Positions 50,821 through 61,339 are shown, counted from the first letter of the stretch. The stretch is 64,000 nt of DNA from Mayamaea pseudoterrestris (GCA_027923505.1 BROI01000005.1:806001-870000), one strand, 5' to 3'. The notes: generated by a model from the sequence alone, not told the origin. Made by a program: numbers and translations.

Positions 50821-52902
50821 CTATATTCTAACGCCAATCAAGTGGTATGTGGCGCTTTCTGTAATCTCGACTTGAACAGTTTTGCCTCGTAGTTCGTCAA
50901 TGTCGCCAGAGCAGTAGACAATGTAGCCGTGCCGTGTGCGACCCATGACTTGCGTTGGAATCTTGACATTGCGTTCTTCAATCAGCACATCAACGACTCT
51001 GCCTACCATGCGGGCTCGCCGCTGGGCGGCGTGCTTCAGATTCACAACGTTGATTCGCTGCAGCCGCTCCTGCTTGACACTCTCGTCAATCTGATTTTCC
51101 CACGTGGCCGCGGGAGTATTAGGACGAGGCGAGTAGGCTGCCGTGTTGACAGAGTCAAACACAACTTTTTCCATGAGCGACAAGGTTTCCAGAAATTGCT
51201 CCTCCGTTTCTCCGGGAAAACCAACAATCGCGTCGGCAGTAATTGCCGCATCGGGTATCTTGGATCGAATGCGATCAATAATGTGCAAGTACTTTTCTCG
51301 CGTGTGACCTCGTCCCATGGCAGCTAAGACTTGCGTCGATCCACTCTGAAACGGAATGTGGAAGCATTCGCAGGCAGTGCCTGTTTCCGCAACCGCATCC
51401 ACCACGCCGAGCGACATGTAGCGCGGATGCGATGTCACGAATCGTAAGCGATCCAATCCAGGTATACTTCCAACGGTTCGTATTAGATCGGAAAACTTGC
51501 GCTTTGGAACCATGTCGCGGCCATAGTCATCAATGTTTTGACCAAGTAGCGTCACTTCCTTGTAGCCTTGCTCCACCAGCTCGTTGACTTCTTTAACAAT
51601 GCTTTCCATTGGCCGCGACTGCTCAATGCCTCGCGTCGCTGGCACAACACAAAAGGCGCATCGCTCGTTGCAGCCATAGATGACATTGACCCACGCCGCC
51701 ACGGTGGATTGTCGTCGCGGCTTGGTCGAATCTTCCATAATATGCGTCGCTTCCGTCGCCACCACTTGATTGCCGTTGCTACAATCTTCCAGCAAATCGG
51801 CAATGCGATTGGCATACTGCGGTCCCATGACAAGGTCCACCTCGGGGCATTTGCGCAGCAGCATTTCACCCTCCTGCTGCGCCACGCAGCCAGCGACAAT
51901 AATCGTCACGTCTTGGCCTTCGCGCTTGCGCTTGGTATGTGGACCCAAGTAGCTGTATACCTTTTGCTCGGCGTGGTCGCGAATGGAGCAAGTGTTCAAA
52001 ATGACAATGTCGGGTTGTTGCTTGCTGGTGGTGCGTATACTGTCAATTGGGTGAATGCCAAGGCTCTGCAATTGTCCTTCAATGCGCTCCGAGTCTGCCA
52101 AGTTCATTTGACAGCCCATGCTGCTGAGCGAGTATGTCAAGCCTGTAGATGATGCGCTGCTGTTTTTGTTGTCAATGTTATTGTCAATGTTTCGTCTTCG
52201 ATGCTCCAAAAAGGATGCTAGCTTTGGCGACGTTGGCTTGTGTCGACGCTGCTTGACGTAGCTCATTTTGCGAACGTCCGCCATGACGTCGACAATCTGC
52301 ACCAAGTGAAAGCCTCGGGTTGACTCGACCATGACCACGTCGCCAGGTTTGGTCGACATTTGCACTAGTTGCTGACGCGCTGCTCGAGGAATGAGTTCGT
52401 CCAAGTGGTCTTCGTTGCTGTTCGAGCTGTCGTCGTGATCCTCGTCATCATTGACATTCTCCGCGTCATTTCCACCAACATTGACCCATCCGATCGCTCC
52501 TCCCTTGTCGCGCGTCAAACTGCAGGCGCTCACCATTTTGGCCAGTTGCTCAAACTCCAAGGTGGCGCTCCGCAAGTCATGCAGACTGGCCAAAGCGAGT
52601 GGTTCCGTCGCAAACAGCACGTGCTTCAGTCGCACCGCCTGCAAATGCTTGCGGGCCGCGCCGGAGGCGATAATCTTGCGCGAGTCCACTTCGGATCCGC
52701 GAGTCGTCGGGTACTTTGATGCAGTGCGTTGCTGCTGCTGCTGGGGAGTCTCAAGGACCATATTTAGTTGCGCAACTGCAACTCGTTGATTTTGTTGATG
52801 GAACAAGGCATTATGAAGGCGCAATGGCGCAAAACCATTCACAAGTTTTGGCAGAAGAATCAGCAGCGCTACTAGGCGTCTATATTCCATTCGTCGAGCC
52901 AT
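50821..52902 (-). CDS. Parvulin-MiaB fusion, plastid tRNA methylthiotransferase
   Basis: A 693-residue protein with a signal peptide then GFAPL, an FAP-type plastid presequence. About 80-210 looks like a parvulin prolyl isomerase: [37 protein letters not shown], then [21 protein letters not shown]. An acidic insertion (NDDEDHDD) lies inside. From about 255 it is a full MiaB/CDK5RAP1 enzyme: UPF0004 cysteines 264 (GCQMN), 305 (NTCSIR) and 339 (AGCVAQ); radical-SAM cluster 411/415/418 (CNERCAFC); and a C-terminal TRAM domain ([13 protein letters not shown]...VQVEIT). MiaB makes ms2i6A37 in tRNA. I use the ATG at 52902; the frame also begins at an ATG at 52968, with a less typical signal peptide. 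Both 4Fe-4S cluster sites are intact. Confidence 0.88.
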   Translation of the reverse strand: MARRMEYRRLVALLILLPKLVNGFAPLRLHNALFHQQNQRVAVAQLNMVLETPQQQQQRTASKYPTTRGSEVDSRKIIASGAARKHLQAVRLKHVLFATEPLALASLHDLRSATLEFEQLAKMVSACSLTRDKGGAIGWVNVGGNDAENVNDDEDHDDSSNSNEDHLDELIPRAARQQLVQMSTKPGDVVMVESTRGFHLVQIVDVMADVRKMSYVKQRRHKPTSPKLASFLEHRRRNIDNNIDNKNSSASSTGLTYSLSSMGCQMNLADSERIEGQLQSLGIHPIDSIRTTSKQQPDIVILNTCSIRDHAEQKVYSYLGPHTKRKREGQDVTIIVAGCVAQQEGEMLLRKCPEVDLVMGPQYANRIADLLEDCSNGNQVVATEATHIMEDSTKPRRQSTVAAWVNVIYGCNERCAFCVVPATRGIEQSRPMESIVKEVNELVEQGYKEVTLLGQNIDDYGRDMVPKRKFSDLIRTVGSIPGLDRLRFVTSHPRYMSLGVVDAVAETGTACECFHIPFQSGSTQVLAAMGRGHTREKYLHIIDRIRSKIPDAAITADAIVGFPGETEEQFLETLSLMEKVVFDSVNTAAYSPRPNTPAATWENQIDESVKQERLQRINVVNLKHAAQRRARMVGRVVDVLIEERNVKIPTQVMGRTRHGYIVYCSGDIDELRGKTVQVEITESATYHLIGVRI

Positions 52903-53050
52903 CGTCCCTGACAAAGTGTATTGTAATTGCCTTGATAAGGGGTGCAGCAATGATAGAGGTCGGCTCATGGCTGAAGCACATCATGCTTGGCCATCAAAGA
53001 CGCGAAACGTGTTTGAAGCCGATGAGACTGTAAAACTGCTACGACACTTG

Positions 53051-53058
53051 TGACGTCA
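53051..53058. promoter_or_regulatory. CRE palindrome TGACGTCA in the MiaB / ChlM shared promoter
   Basis: A perfect 8-bp CRE lies in the 309-bp region between the divergent starts of the plastid MiaB fusion (52902) and ChlM (53212), about 150 bp from each. In diatoms CRE elements mediate CO2 and light responses; the role here is inferred. Confidence 0.45.
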
Positions 53059-53211
53059 GCGCCAAGTTGAACTTTCCGTGGTCGATCATCGCTTGCCTCC
53101 ATGAGCCGTCACTTTTTTTGAGACTGTTCGTCGTTAGCAATCATCTCTATCCAAGTGACACTGCATTGTGGTAATCTCGCTAACTAGATACTAGGTAAAA
53201 CAGGCAGCAAC

Positions 53212-54000
53212 ATGAAACTCTCTGTTGCATTTGTCAGTCTCTGCACACTGTCGCTGTCATGGGCCTTTGCTCCGATTTCCACCGGCACGTCTTCCACCAT
53301 TAGACAACAACTTGCTCTTCAGTCTGCCGTCGACGACAAGACCGAAGTCCGCGAATACTTCAACACGGAAGGATTCAACCGATGGAACAAGATTTACTCC
53401 GACTCGGACGAGGTCAACACGGTCCAAATGGACATTCGCACCGGCCACGACCAAACCATTGCCAAAATTGTCAATTGGCTCCAGACCGACGTGAAAGGCA
53501 AGACGGTGTGCGACTGCGGATGCGGCGTCGGTAGTCTCGCCATTCCGTTGGCGCAGATGGGTGCCAAGCTTGTCAGCGCATCTGACATTAGCGACAGTAT
53601 GCAAACCGAGGCAAGTCGGCGTGCGCAAGCACTCAAAATCAAAAATGCCAAGTTCTTTACGAGTGACTTGGAGAATGTGAGTGGCAAATACGACATTGTC
53701 ACGTGCGTTGACGTTGCAATCCACTATCCGGATGAAAAGATGAAGGACATGATTGGACACTTGTGCAGTCTTTCGAACGATCGCGTCATTATCAGTTTCG
53801 CCCCCAAGACGTGGTACTATTCGTTGCTGAAAAAGTTTGGAGAGCTCTTTCCGGGACCGTCCAAGACGACGCGAGCGTATCTGCATGAGGAGAGTTTGAT
53901 TCGCGAAACACTGGCATCGTCGGGTTTTTCCGTGGTGCGGGAGGAAATGACGGCCACCAACTTTTACTTCTCGCGACTACTAGAGGCGCAACGGGTATAG
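53212..54000 (+). CDS. CHLM: Mg-protoporphyrin IX O-methyltransferase
   Basis: A 262-residue protein. The presequence (MKLSVAFVSLCTLSLSWAFAPIS) is a signal peptide with an AFAP plastid motif. The enzyme begins with REYFNTEGFNRWNKIYSD, typical of ChlM, then the SAM site VCDCGCGVGSLAIPLA (from 99), ASDISDSM, and YDIVTCVDVAIHYPDEKM. The later FAPKTWYYSLLKKFGELFPGPSK-TRAYLH is also family-typical. It transfers a methyl group from SAM to Mg-protoporphyrin IX, the second step of the chlorophyll branch, in the plastid. The length without presequence (about 240) is normal. The start is the ATG at 53212, at the signal peptide. It is divergent from the MiaB fusion with a CRE palindrome between. Confidence 0.93.
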   Translation: MKLSVAFVSLCTLSLSWAFAPISTGTSSTIRQQLALQSAVDDKTEVREYFNTEGFNRWNKIYSDSDEVNTVQMDIRTGHDQTIAKIVNWLQTDVKGKTVCDCGCGVGSLAIPLAQMGAKLVSASDISDSMQTEASRRAQALKIKNAKFFTSDLENVSGKYDIVTCVDVAIHYPDEKMKDMIGHLCSLSNDRVIISFAPKTWYYSLLKKFGELFPGPSKTTRAYLHEESLIRETLASSGFSVVREEMTATNFYFSRLLEAQRV

Positions 54001-54303
54001 ACAAGGACTTTGGTAAACGAGCTTATTATAAATCAATTATAACTTGTTGAGCAACAGCGTGACAAAACGTGCATGTGATAGTTGCAGTTAGCGACGTTTC
54101 ACACCGGTGGTCGTAGCGGCACAAGCGACGTCTCATCGTAGCGGCACCCACTTGTGTTACGTCAGCGGCGCGCCATGGGGCGGTCCATCCATCTCGCACG
54201 TTTGCTTCATTCTTCACATCATCAACAACAATCGGAGAGGACTGAATCTCCTTCAATCTTACTATAATATACTACAAACCAACTACACTGTATTACAAGC
54301 ATC
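54001..54303. other. Promoter region of threonine synthase
   Basis: About 300 bp between ChlM and the threonine synthase gene, with a TACGTCA half-site near 54150. No gene seen. Confidence 0.45.
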
Positions 54304-55940
54304 ATGCCATCATCAGTCACTTACTCTTCCACTCGCGGCGGCGAAACGAATCTCGACTTTCGCTCCGTCGTCATGCAGGGACTGGCAAGTGACCGAGGCC
54401 TCTTTGTTCCCGATACAATGCCCCAAGTCTCACTGGACGAGCTACAAGCCTGGCGCAGTCTTGGCTTCGACGAACTGGCCGTGCAAGTCATTCGCAAGTT
54501 TGTCGGCGATGATCAAGTGCCGCTGCCGACGCTGCGTGACATTGTCCGACGGTCGTGCGCGGCCTTTCGCACCAAGGAAGTCACGCCACTAGTTTCCGTC
54601 GGAGGACATCAAGTGTTGGTAAGCTTAAATGTAGTGGAGGTTTTGGCTGGTTGCAATTGAATGAATATTCGATGTCTCACATTCTCTTGTCTCAATCCAT
54701 TCATATATTACTACAGGAACTATTCCACGGCCCCACCTTTGCCTTCAAGGACGTTGCCCTCCAAATGCTTGGCAACTTTTTTGAATACTTTTTGGCCACT
54801 GGCAGCAACGGCGGTCGACTCGCCGTCTTGGGCGCCACCTCGGGAGACACGGGGTCGGCGGCCATTGCCGGTTTGCGCGGCAAGAAAGGCATTGACTGCA
54901 TCATATTGTTTCCCAATGGCCGCGTCAGCGCCATTCAGGAGCGGCAAATGACTACCATACCGGATGCCAACATTCATTGCGTCGCCATTGATGGAACCTT
55001 TGACGATTGCCAAGACTTGGTCAAGGCAAGTTTTGATACGCCAGTCTTTCGCAACAAGGTGCACTTGGGAGCCGTCAACAGCATCAACTGGTGCCGCGTG
55101 CTGGCGCAAACAACCTACTACTTTTGGAGCTACTTGCGTGTGACAGATAACGGTGACGCAGCCAGCAACGACAAGGTTTCCTTTAGCGTACCGACTGGAA
55201 ACTTTGGTGACGTATTGGCCGGATACTACGCCAAGCAAATGGGACTGCCCGTAAACAAGCTCATTGTCGCCACCAACGAGAACGACATTCTCCACCGCTT
55301 TTTCACCAAGGGCGAGTACCATCGCTACGATATTGCGCATACCATTAGTCCCAGCATGGATATTTGCGTCTCGAGCAACTTTGAGCGGTATCTATATGCA
55401 CTGGCTGGTAACGATGCCAGCCGACTGGCGGAATGGATGATTGACTTTGAGCGCACCAAGCGACTCACGATTGCCGGTGACTTGCTCGAGCAGGCGCAGT
55501 CTGATTTCGTGTCGGCCCGCGCCGATACGGACGCGACGCTGGCAGTCATCAAGGATTACTACGAAACGTACGACTATTTACTGTGTCCGCACAGCGCGGT
55601 TGGTGTCAGTGCGATTCATCAATTGAACATGGTGCAAGCCAATGTAGTTTGCTTGGCCACGGCGCACGAGGCCAAGTTTCCGGCGGCCACCAGTCGGGTC
55701 GTGGTCGATTTGCCGGAGCCGCCGCGCGAATTGGCCGTGCTGAGTGAATTGCGGACGCGTCGCTCCGAACTGCCGAACGATCTAAAGGCGGTGCAAGATT
55801 TCGTGGAGGATTGCGTGTTTAAAAAGAAAAAGAGACGTCGATTGGCCAAGTTTGTTAAGGAACCTACGTGCCTCATGGTGATTGGAGCAGTCGCCGTTGC
55901 TATATTGGTGCAGCAAGCGATCGTCAGAAGAAAGTATTAA
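54304..55940 (+). CDS. Threonine synthase with a C-terminal membrane anchor
   Basis: Two exons, 54304-54618 and 54717-55940; the intron (54619-54716, GTAAGC...ACAG) joins GGHQVL-ELFHGPTFAFKD. The product has 512 residues. It is of the fungal/bacterial type: SSTRGGETNLDFRSVVMQGLASDRGLFVP at the N-terminus, PLP lysine Lys116 in FAFKD, and the PLP-phosphate glycines in GATSGDTGSAA. It converts O-phosphohomoserine to threonine. The last 40 residues are a basic stretch (KKKKRRRLAKF) and one hydrophobic helix (CLMVIGAVAVAILVQQAIV) ending in RRKY, a tail-anchor layout. There is no signal or plastid presequence, so it should be cytosolic-facing on a membrane. Threonine synthase is normally soluble. 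Confidence 0.9.
54619..54716 (+). other. Intron of the threonine synthase gene
   Basis: This 98-nt intron has donor GTAAGC and acceptor ACAG, phase 0. Confidence 0.88.
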
Positions 55941-56109
55941 GTATATACAACGTTTCTTCTTTATACATGATTATATTTCTTTGTTCACGTTGGGTTGTTC
56001 TGTTTATCAAAATTGTGCGTGTCGTTCAGTGATTCTTGTTTTCGTATGTACATGTTTGTGCGTTTTTAATTGTAGGTAATTGTCATCATTCATCCATCCA
56101 TGCATATAT

Positions 56110-56484
56110 TCACAATCGCGTCAAGCATTGGTGCAGCGCATCCTGACACTGATCGAGTATACTGGCGCCAGTGAAAATTTCGTTCACGATGATACCGACG
56201 GCTCCCACCATGGCGATGCGACCAATCAGGAGCTCGGCGCCGTCCAGCTGCGCCACGGTCAGTATTTCTCGCTCCTTCTTGCTCGGCAAGTCCATCCATG
56301 ATGGTAAATTGGAAGAAGCTGATGATGATGGCTGCGATTCAAGGGAGTTGACGTTTAGTTGACTCGAAGTGATTGGTGATCGACTATGGATTGGTCGATT
56401 GACGGAAAAGGATTCGGCTGGAGGTGCCAAAAGCAAGAGCACCGCTGCCGCGATGAGATGAAGGACTCGGAAATATTTCGTCAT
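56110..56484 (-). CDS. One-helix LHC-like (HLIP/OHP-type) chlorophyll-binding protein
   Basis: A 124-residue protein. The N-terminus is a signal peptide (LIAAAVLLLLAPPAESF) with a Phe at the predicted cleavage site, then a Ser-rich transit region to about residue 60. One membrane helix follows, with AELLIGRIAMVGAVG: Glu84 and Arg89 can bridge, and the ExxxGRxAM pattern is the chlorophyll-binding motif of LHC helices. With only one helix this fits the HLIP/one-helix group, which protects photosystems, stores pigments or aids PSII assembly under high light. The mature chain should be ~75 residues in the thylakoid. The start is the ATG at 56484. Confidence 0.85.
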   Translation of the reverse strand: MTKYFRVLHLIAAAVLLLLAPPAESFSVNRPIHSRSPITSSQLNVNSLESQPSSSASSNLPSWMDLPSKKEREILTVAQLDGAELLIGRIAMVGAVGIIVNEIFTGASILDQCQDALHQCLTRL

Positions 56485-56822
56485 GGTTAAATATCGTAAA
56501 GTGATCAGTATGTGTTAGATACCCTTATGATTGAAAAGTGCAGGAAGTGATGGGAAGACAATCGCTGAGTCAATCCGAAATCGTCCATGGCATCCATCGA
56601 ATGCCAGCGCACTCTTTGCGCGTCCCTTCCTCGCGCGAGCACGCGTCACTGAAATTCCGAAAAATGACGTCATGGTTTGTCCGAGCAGTCACAATAAGGT
56701 TAGCTACGTACCGTACCGGTAAGATATTATATTGTAATTGCAACTACAGTAACGACGATAATCAAAGTCTATTGCATTGCAGCTTCGTGACTAAGAAATG
56801 AAATCCACATTTTCGATATCCA
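56485..56822. other. Spacer upstream of the LHC-like gene
   Basis: About 340 bp holding the LHC-like promoter and the 3' flank of the insulysin gene. It contains one perfect CRE, listed separately. No gene seen. Confidence 0.5.
56665..56672. promoter_or_regulatory. CRE palindrome TGACGTCA upstream of the LHC-like gene
   Basis: A perfect 8-bp CRE about 180 bp upstream of the LHC-like start codon (56484). It has the same sequence as the site in the ChlM/MiaB spacer. Confidence 0.4.
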
Positions 56823-59800
56823 TTACTTTGTCCATCGCTCCTGTTTTCGACTTGCGCGTCCCAGAAACACAAAGCCAGCCACTGCTACGGCTGTGACCGT
56901 CGCTCCCACCAATATAGTCTTTCTTGTGGCAGCTGGATAGATAACACCCTTCCATACATTTGGACGTGCCAAAGGCGTTGGCGTATTATCGAATCCGCTC
57001 AACCTGCTTCGAAACTCTAGAATCTCGGACAAGCTGTTCACGACCACCTTTTTGCGACACGAGCCAAAGCGATGCGATGCGAGGCGCATTGGATTCAGCG
57101 GAAAGGTAGTTCCATAGACGCAGGACGTGATGCGAGCGCGACTAGTAGAGAGAACGACGCGGTCCCACGTCTCCACCAAGTCACTCACCGCCAACGCTTC
57201 GATTTGTTTGGCGAGCGCCTTTGAATTGTCCCATGGAATGTCGCTGCTGGAACGCATTTCGCTACTCAAAATCTCGGGCGCATACGATCGAATTTTTGAC
57301 TTTTGAATGCTCGCTTCGGTGCCTAGCTTTTGGACGGGCTTGCGCATGGTGGTACTCAGACCAGCAGCGTAGTTTTGAAGCTCGGAGGGTGGCATGTTGG
57401 CAAGAATTTGACGAAACGACTTCAAAAAGTCGTCGATACGCGTCATAATATCCAGTGGTGAGAGCTTGCGACTGAGAACGGCAATCACCAGTAGATCCAC
57501 CGGAACGGTTCGAGGATCAAGCTCGTTGATTGGTTGGGTGGAAATACTAACATCGTACCATGAGCTGACCACGTAGCCCAGCGTTTGCTTGGTGCGAAGC
57601 TCATCAAAGAGAGGCTCTCGCAAAATGTGGCTGATCAATCGCATTGCTGCAGAACTCTTCAAGCTAGTCGGCGTCGACAATATTTCGCCGCGATATCCTG
57701 GAATGGGCGACTGATATGTCACGACAACGGCACCATTCTCGTCCGAAAGATTTTGACTTGTAAAGTGGAATTCAACGTCTTCTCCGGCCGGCAACCGCCG
57801 TTCGATTTCGCCTGGTAGCCACATGGCCAATGACTTGCCTTTAGAATCAAGGGCGGGCGCGACGAAGGACTTTGATAGAAGACTTGATGCGTCCGAAAAG
57901 AACAATTTTGCTTGCTTTTCCGACACGTTTCCCGTGAGGAAACAATCGACGCTCCACTCAAGGTTTGCAAGCAAGTCGTTAAAATGCTTCTTGACATCAT
58001 CCAACGTCGTGGCCTCTGATGCCGACAATGAAGCGTCAATTCCCATACCGTCCGATGTCAACAAAAAGTCGCGATAAAACATGGCGCTTGTATCAGCTCG
58101 CTTTGATTCAAAAAACGTCTTTAGCTGCCGACACATGCGGTCCTTTGTTGAAGAAAAGTACGAATCTGTCAAAAAGTCGCCTTTCAGAAACGCTGTAAGC
58201 ACCGTGAGTGCCAAGTCGGGAAGGCGATCCGAAAACCCAGAGCAGCTCAACTGGACACCGTATGGCGTGAAGTTCAAATTCCAGTTTAGCCCAGCCAAAT
58301 GCGCGTCGTAGGTGTCAACGGCCATTGCCTCGGAAAAAATACCTGCAAGCATGTTGGAGCGCATTGATGCATCAGTATCTGGTTGCCATTTCCCATCGAC
58401 CTTGACATGATCGCCGGAAGCTGTGCGAATTAGTACGGAAACCACCGACTTTGGTAGCGCATAGCGGTCGTCCAATCGATGCCAAAGTCTTCCAATCTTT
58501 GCGTCTTGCATCAACAGCTTGGGCGGGTCAATTTCCTTTTCGATGCGAGGCCCAGCCTTGGCTTCGTCAGAAAGGTCGTCACACAGCGTCAACGTGCGAG
58601 GAATGAATCGATTAGGGCGAGGTAGCTGCAGCTTCTCGCGCACATCGAGCAGCGGTTCACCAGTGCCGTCCCATGATTGAATGTGCGCTGCATCAATCGC
58701 TGATACAAAGTAATCAATTCCATACCAAGGTTCCGTTCGACGATGTACACATTCTTCTTTCGCTGCCTCCACTGCTTCCATTTCGTCCCACGCTTTTATA
58801 CTACATCGCTCAATGAAGCAGTTTGTTGGACCCATGCAGTCGACAAACTCCTTGACACGGGCCAGTGGAAACGAGTCGGCCGTTTCCGTCAACATGGACC
58901 CGGCGCTCAAGCACTGCTCCGTCCCTTCCGTCAAGACGCGGCCCGCCAACGACGGAGCAAAGTCATAGACACCACCCGGACTATTTTGGTGAAAGAACAT
59001 GCTACTCAGCTTTGCAGATTCCTCATAAATACGTTTCAGATCGTCAACCTTGTCTTCGTCTTGACATGCCGCTTGAATCAAGCGAACATGCTGCATAATG
59101 ACATCCACCATCTTGCTCCAGTTTTCTTCACCTTGCTCCGTCAATCCCACACTAATTTGAAACAAGGTAAACTCCGGTCCAGAGTGACGCGCGCCAGCCG
59201 AGAGTGACGAAATCAATCCAAGCTCCTGCAATACGCAAAAGGCTGATCCAGTGCCCTCGTGACCAAGCAAGTGCGACAAGACACTCACGGGCGACTGATC
59301 CAAATTCTTTCCAACGGGCGGCAACGTCCACATGATGACCAGTTGGCGCATATTCTTGACCGGTTTGATTGTGTAGACAAACGGCCATTTGTTCGTATTA
59401 CCGTCTTGACTTGGAACGCTGGCATGAAAGGCTGGCTTGTAGTCGGCCTGCGGCTGATCAAACCCATACAATGGCGCCTCCTTGGCGGCGTCAAGCACCA
59501 GCTGCTGCGTCTCGGTTATGGTGCTGGTCGTTGTATCGTCATTTAAACATTCCTTTTTTGGCATACTTGCAAACTTTGAAACAAGCCATTCCTCCAGCTG
59601 CTCGAGCAACTGCGGACCAGCCACCACGACCGTCAAGTTGTTTGGCCGATAGTGAAAACTATGAAAATCCAGTAGCGCCTGTCGCATGTCATTAGTCTGC
59701 GTTTCGTTATTCGTGGGAAGCGTGTGACTGTTGCCCGTCGTAAACTTGGTGTACGCGTGCGACTGGTCGCCCAAGTGCTTTAGAATTTGCAGTCGCCGCC

Positions 59801-60290
59801 TAACGTCGCTCGCCAGATTCTTGGAATTCTCCGCATCCACCGCCTGCACCTCCCGACTCGTGCCCGACGTGGAAAACAGCGGCGCGACAAAAAATTGCGC
59901 AAACATACTCAGCGCTTTCTCCGCATGCTCCGCCACTACCTCAAATTTGTAGTTTGTCGTGTGCAGACTCGTGCTGGCGTTGGATCGTCCACCGTGCGAC
60001 GCCAAGTATTTCTTGTAGTCATTCTCTCCCGGATACTCACGTGAACCAAGGAAACACATGTGTTCACAAAAGTGCGCCAGTCCCGAGAGTGAGCGAGGAT
60101 CGGCGGCGGCACCAACGTTGACTGTAGCCGACGCGGCCGTGGTTTTGGATTGCGCGTCGTGCACCATCACGAGTGTGACGCCATTGTGGAGCTGGAGGCA
60201 GCGGTAGTTGCGCCAGTCGGCGTCGCCTTTAATGGGAAAAGGTAATGGAGTAGGTAGTGTAGGAGTTGGTGATGTCGTAGTCATTGTCAT
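56823..60290 (-). CDS. Insulysin-type (M16) metalloprotease with C-terminal membrane helix
   Basis: A protein of 1155 residues with four M16 half-domains. The inverted zinc motif is HFCEHM (His73, Glu76, His77) with Glu154 as third ligand in REVQAVDAENSKN, both spaced as in human IDE. Later landmarks are HTTNYKFEVV, FHYRPNNLTVVV, LGHEGTGSAFCVLQELGLISSL and LRTKQTLGYVVSS. The family degrades small peptides such as hormones and transit peptides. Unlike IDE, it ends in a hydrophobic helix (TILVGATVTAVAVAGFVFLG) and a short basic tail, which suggests tail anchoring. I start at the ATG at 60290; the frame also opens at an ATG at 60401, adding 37 residues of no clear fold. Confidence 0.9.
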   Translation of the reverse strand: MTMTTTSPTPTLPTPLPFPIKGDADWRNYRCLQLHNGVTLVMVHDAQSKTTAASATVNVGAAADPRSLSGLAHFCEHMCFLGSREYPGENDYKKYLASHGGRSNASTSLHTTNYKFEVVAEHAEKALSMFAQFFVAPLFSTSGTSREVQAVDAENSKNLASDVRRRLQILKHLGDQSHAYTKFTTGNSHTLPTNNETQTNDMRQALLDFHSFHYRPNNLTVVVAGPQLLEQLEEWLVSKFASMPKKECLNDDTTTSTITETQQLVLDAAKEAPLYGFDQPQADYKPAFHASVPSQDGNTNKWPFVYTIKPVKNMRQLVIMWTLPPVGKNLDQSPVSVLSHLLGHEGTGSAFCVLQELGLISSLSAGARHSGPEFTLFQISVGLTEQGEENWSKMVDVIMQHVRLIQAACQDEDKVDDLKRIYEESAKLSSMFFHQNSPGGVYDFAPSLAGRVLTEGTEQCLSAGSMLTETADSFPLARVKEFVDCMGPTNCFIERCSIKAWDEMEAVEAAKEECVHRRTEPWYGIDYFVSAIDAAHIQSWDGTGEPLLDVREKLQLPRPNRFIPRTLTLCDDLSDEAKAGPRIEKEIDPPKLLMQDAKIGRLWHRLDDRYALPKSVVSVLIRTASGDHVKVDGKWQPDTDASMRSNMLAGIFSEAMAVDTYDAHLAGLNWNLNFTPYGVQLSCSGFSDRLPDLALTVLTAFLKGDFLTDSYFSSTKDRMCRQLKTFFESKRADTSAMFYRDFLLTSDGMGIDASLSASEATTLDDVKKHFNDLLANLEWSVDCFLTGNVSEKQAKLFFSDASSLLSKSFVAPALDSKGKSLAMWLPGEIERRLPAGEDVEFHFTSQNLSDENGAVVVTYQSPIPGYRGEILSTPTSLKSSAAMRLISHILREPLFDELRTKQTLGYVVSSWYDVSISTQPINELDPRTVPVDLLVIAVLSRKLSPLDIMTRIDDFLKSFRQILANMPPSELQNYAAGLSTTMRKPVQKLGTEASIQKSKIRSYAPEILSSEMRSSSDIPWDNSKALAKQIEALAVSDLVETWDRVVLSTSRARITSCVYGTTFPLNPMRLASHRFGSCRKKVVVNSLSEILEFRSRLSGFDNTPTPLARPNVWKGVIYPAATRKTILVGATVTAVAVAGFVFLGRASRKQERWTK

Positions 60291-60401
60291 GCTGGCGGCT
60301 TGGCCGAAAAAAAGGGTTATTGCGGGGGGAACCCCCGCTCTTACGCTAACCCCTGAGAGGGTGTCACGGGATTGGATTGGTTGAGTCGTGCCGCATCCCA
60401 T

Positions 60402-61339
60402 GCGAAAAAGCGCGGCGTTACCTTTTCCGGGTTAGTTTGATGCATTTTGATGGCATCGCCACTTTTACGGTCGAATTGCGGGACCAAGGAGGCATTCCAT
60501 TGCAACCAGCAAGGTGTCATGAGAACCAAACGGAAGCAGGGAATATGATTCAGTTGGAAAATTTGGCGCGGGACCAAAATTGAGTGAGTGAGTCGCCTTT
60601 GTTTGAACGAGGTGCAAACTTGTCAAATCTTCAATCGTCGACGCGACTACCTTAACACGCATGACTGTGGCTGAAACAGGCGCAGTATACCATCCAATAT
60701 ATACTTGATGCAGTGGACGAGTCAATAGTCTGATATTACAGCTGTGGCCAAAGTTTTGGTAGTGTTTCTATCGAGGTGATTTGAGCACATTTGCTAGAAT
60801 CGTCCCAGCACGACCAAATTTAAAAGTTAAGTATACATTTTGCACCATTGCATTCTTAGATGATTAAAGTAGATGATGGTATGCTAAGATTCTCTGTATC
60901 GGCATTCTGGACCGAGTTTGATCCCACAGAAGGACGAACTTGCGCAATCCCGCATTTGAGAACCGATGCGACAGCGTTTTGGTTAACAGCGTTGGCCATT
61001 GCACGCGACGCTAGCTACCTCAGCCATGCCAAGTCAATAGTATGAGCAATACAGTTGTAGTAACAACAGCAAAATAGATTTTAAAGGTATGAGCGTGGAT
61101 GGCACCAATAGAAATGCTACATCCTTGTTGTGTTCAATGTTCTGCAATGCTCTCTTTGCCAGTTTTCTACCAGCCGCGCAACTGGTGTCACTGTCCCTGG
61201 CTAGCCTGGTACTGTACTATCCGGTATAGTACTGTACATTGATGATGATTAATGGTACATTTGAGCTTGCTATCTTTCGGCTTATGCGCTGCATACAAGT
61301 TTGCCCCCCGCAACTTGCCGTAGGTAACCAGTTATGCGT
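60402..61339. other. Gene-poor region upstream of insulysin
   Basis: About 940 bp with no supported gene. It holds the insulysin promoter and a palindrome at 61209-61237. Confidence 0.45.
61209..61237. repeat. Near-perfect palindrome
   Basis: Arms GTACTGTACTAT and ATAGTACTGTAC match in 11 of 12 positions around a 5-bp centre (ccggt). It lies just upstream of the aldolase relic. It may be a hairpin or a target of some element; no flanking duplication was recognised. Confidence 0.5.
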
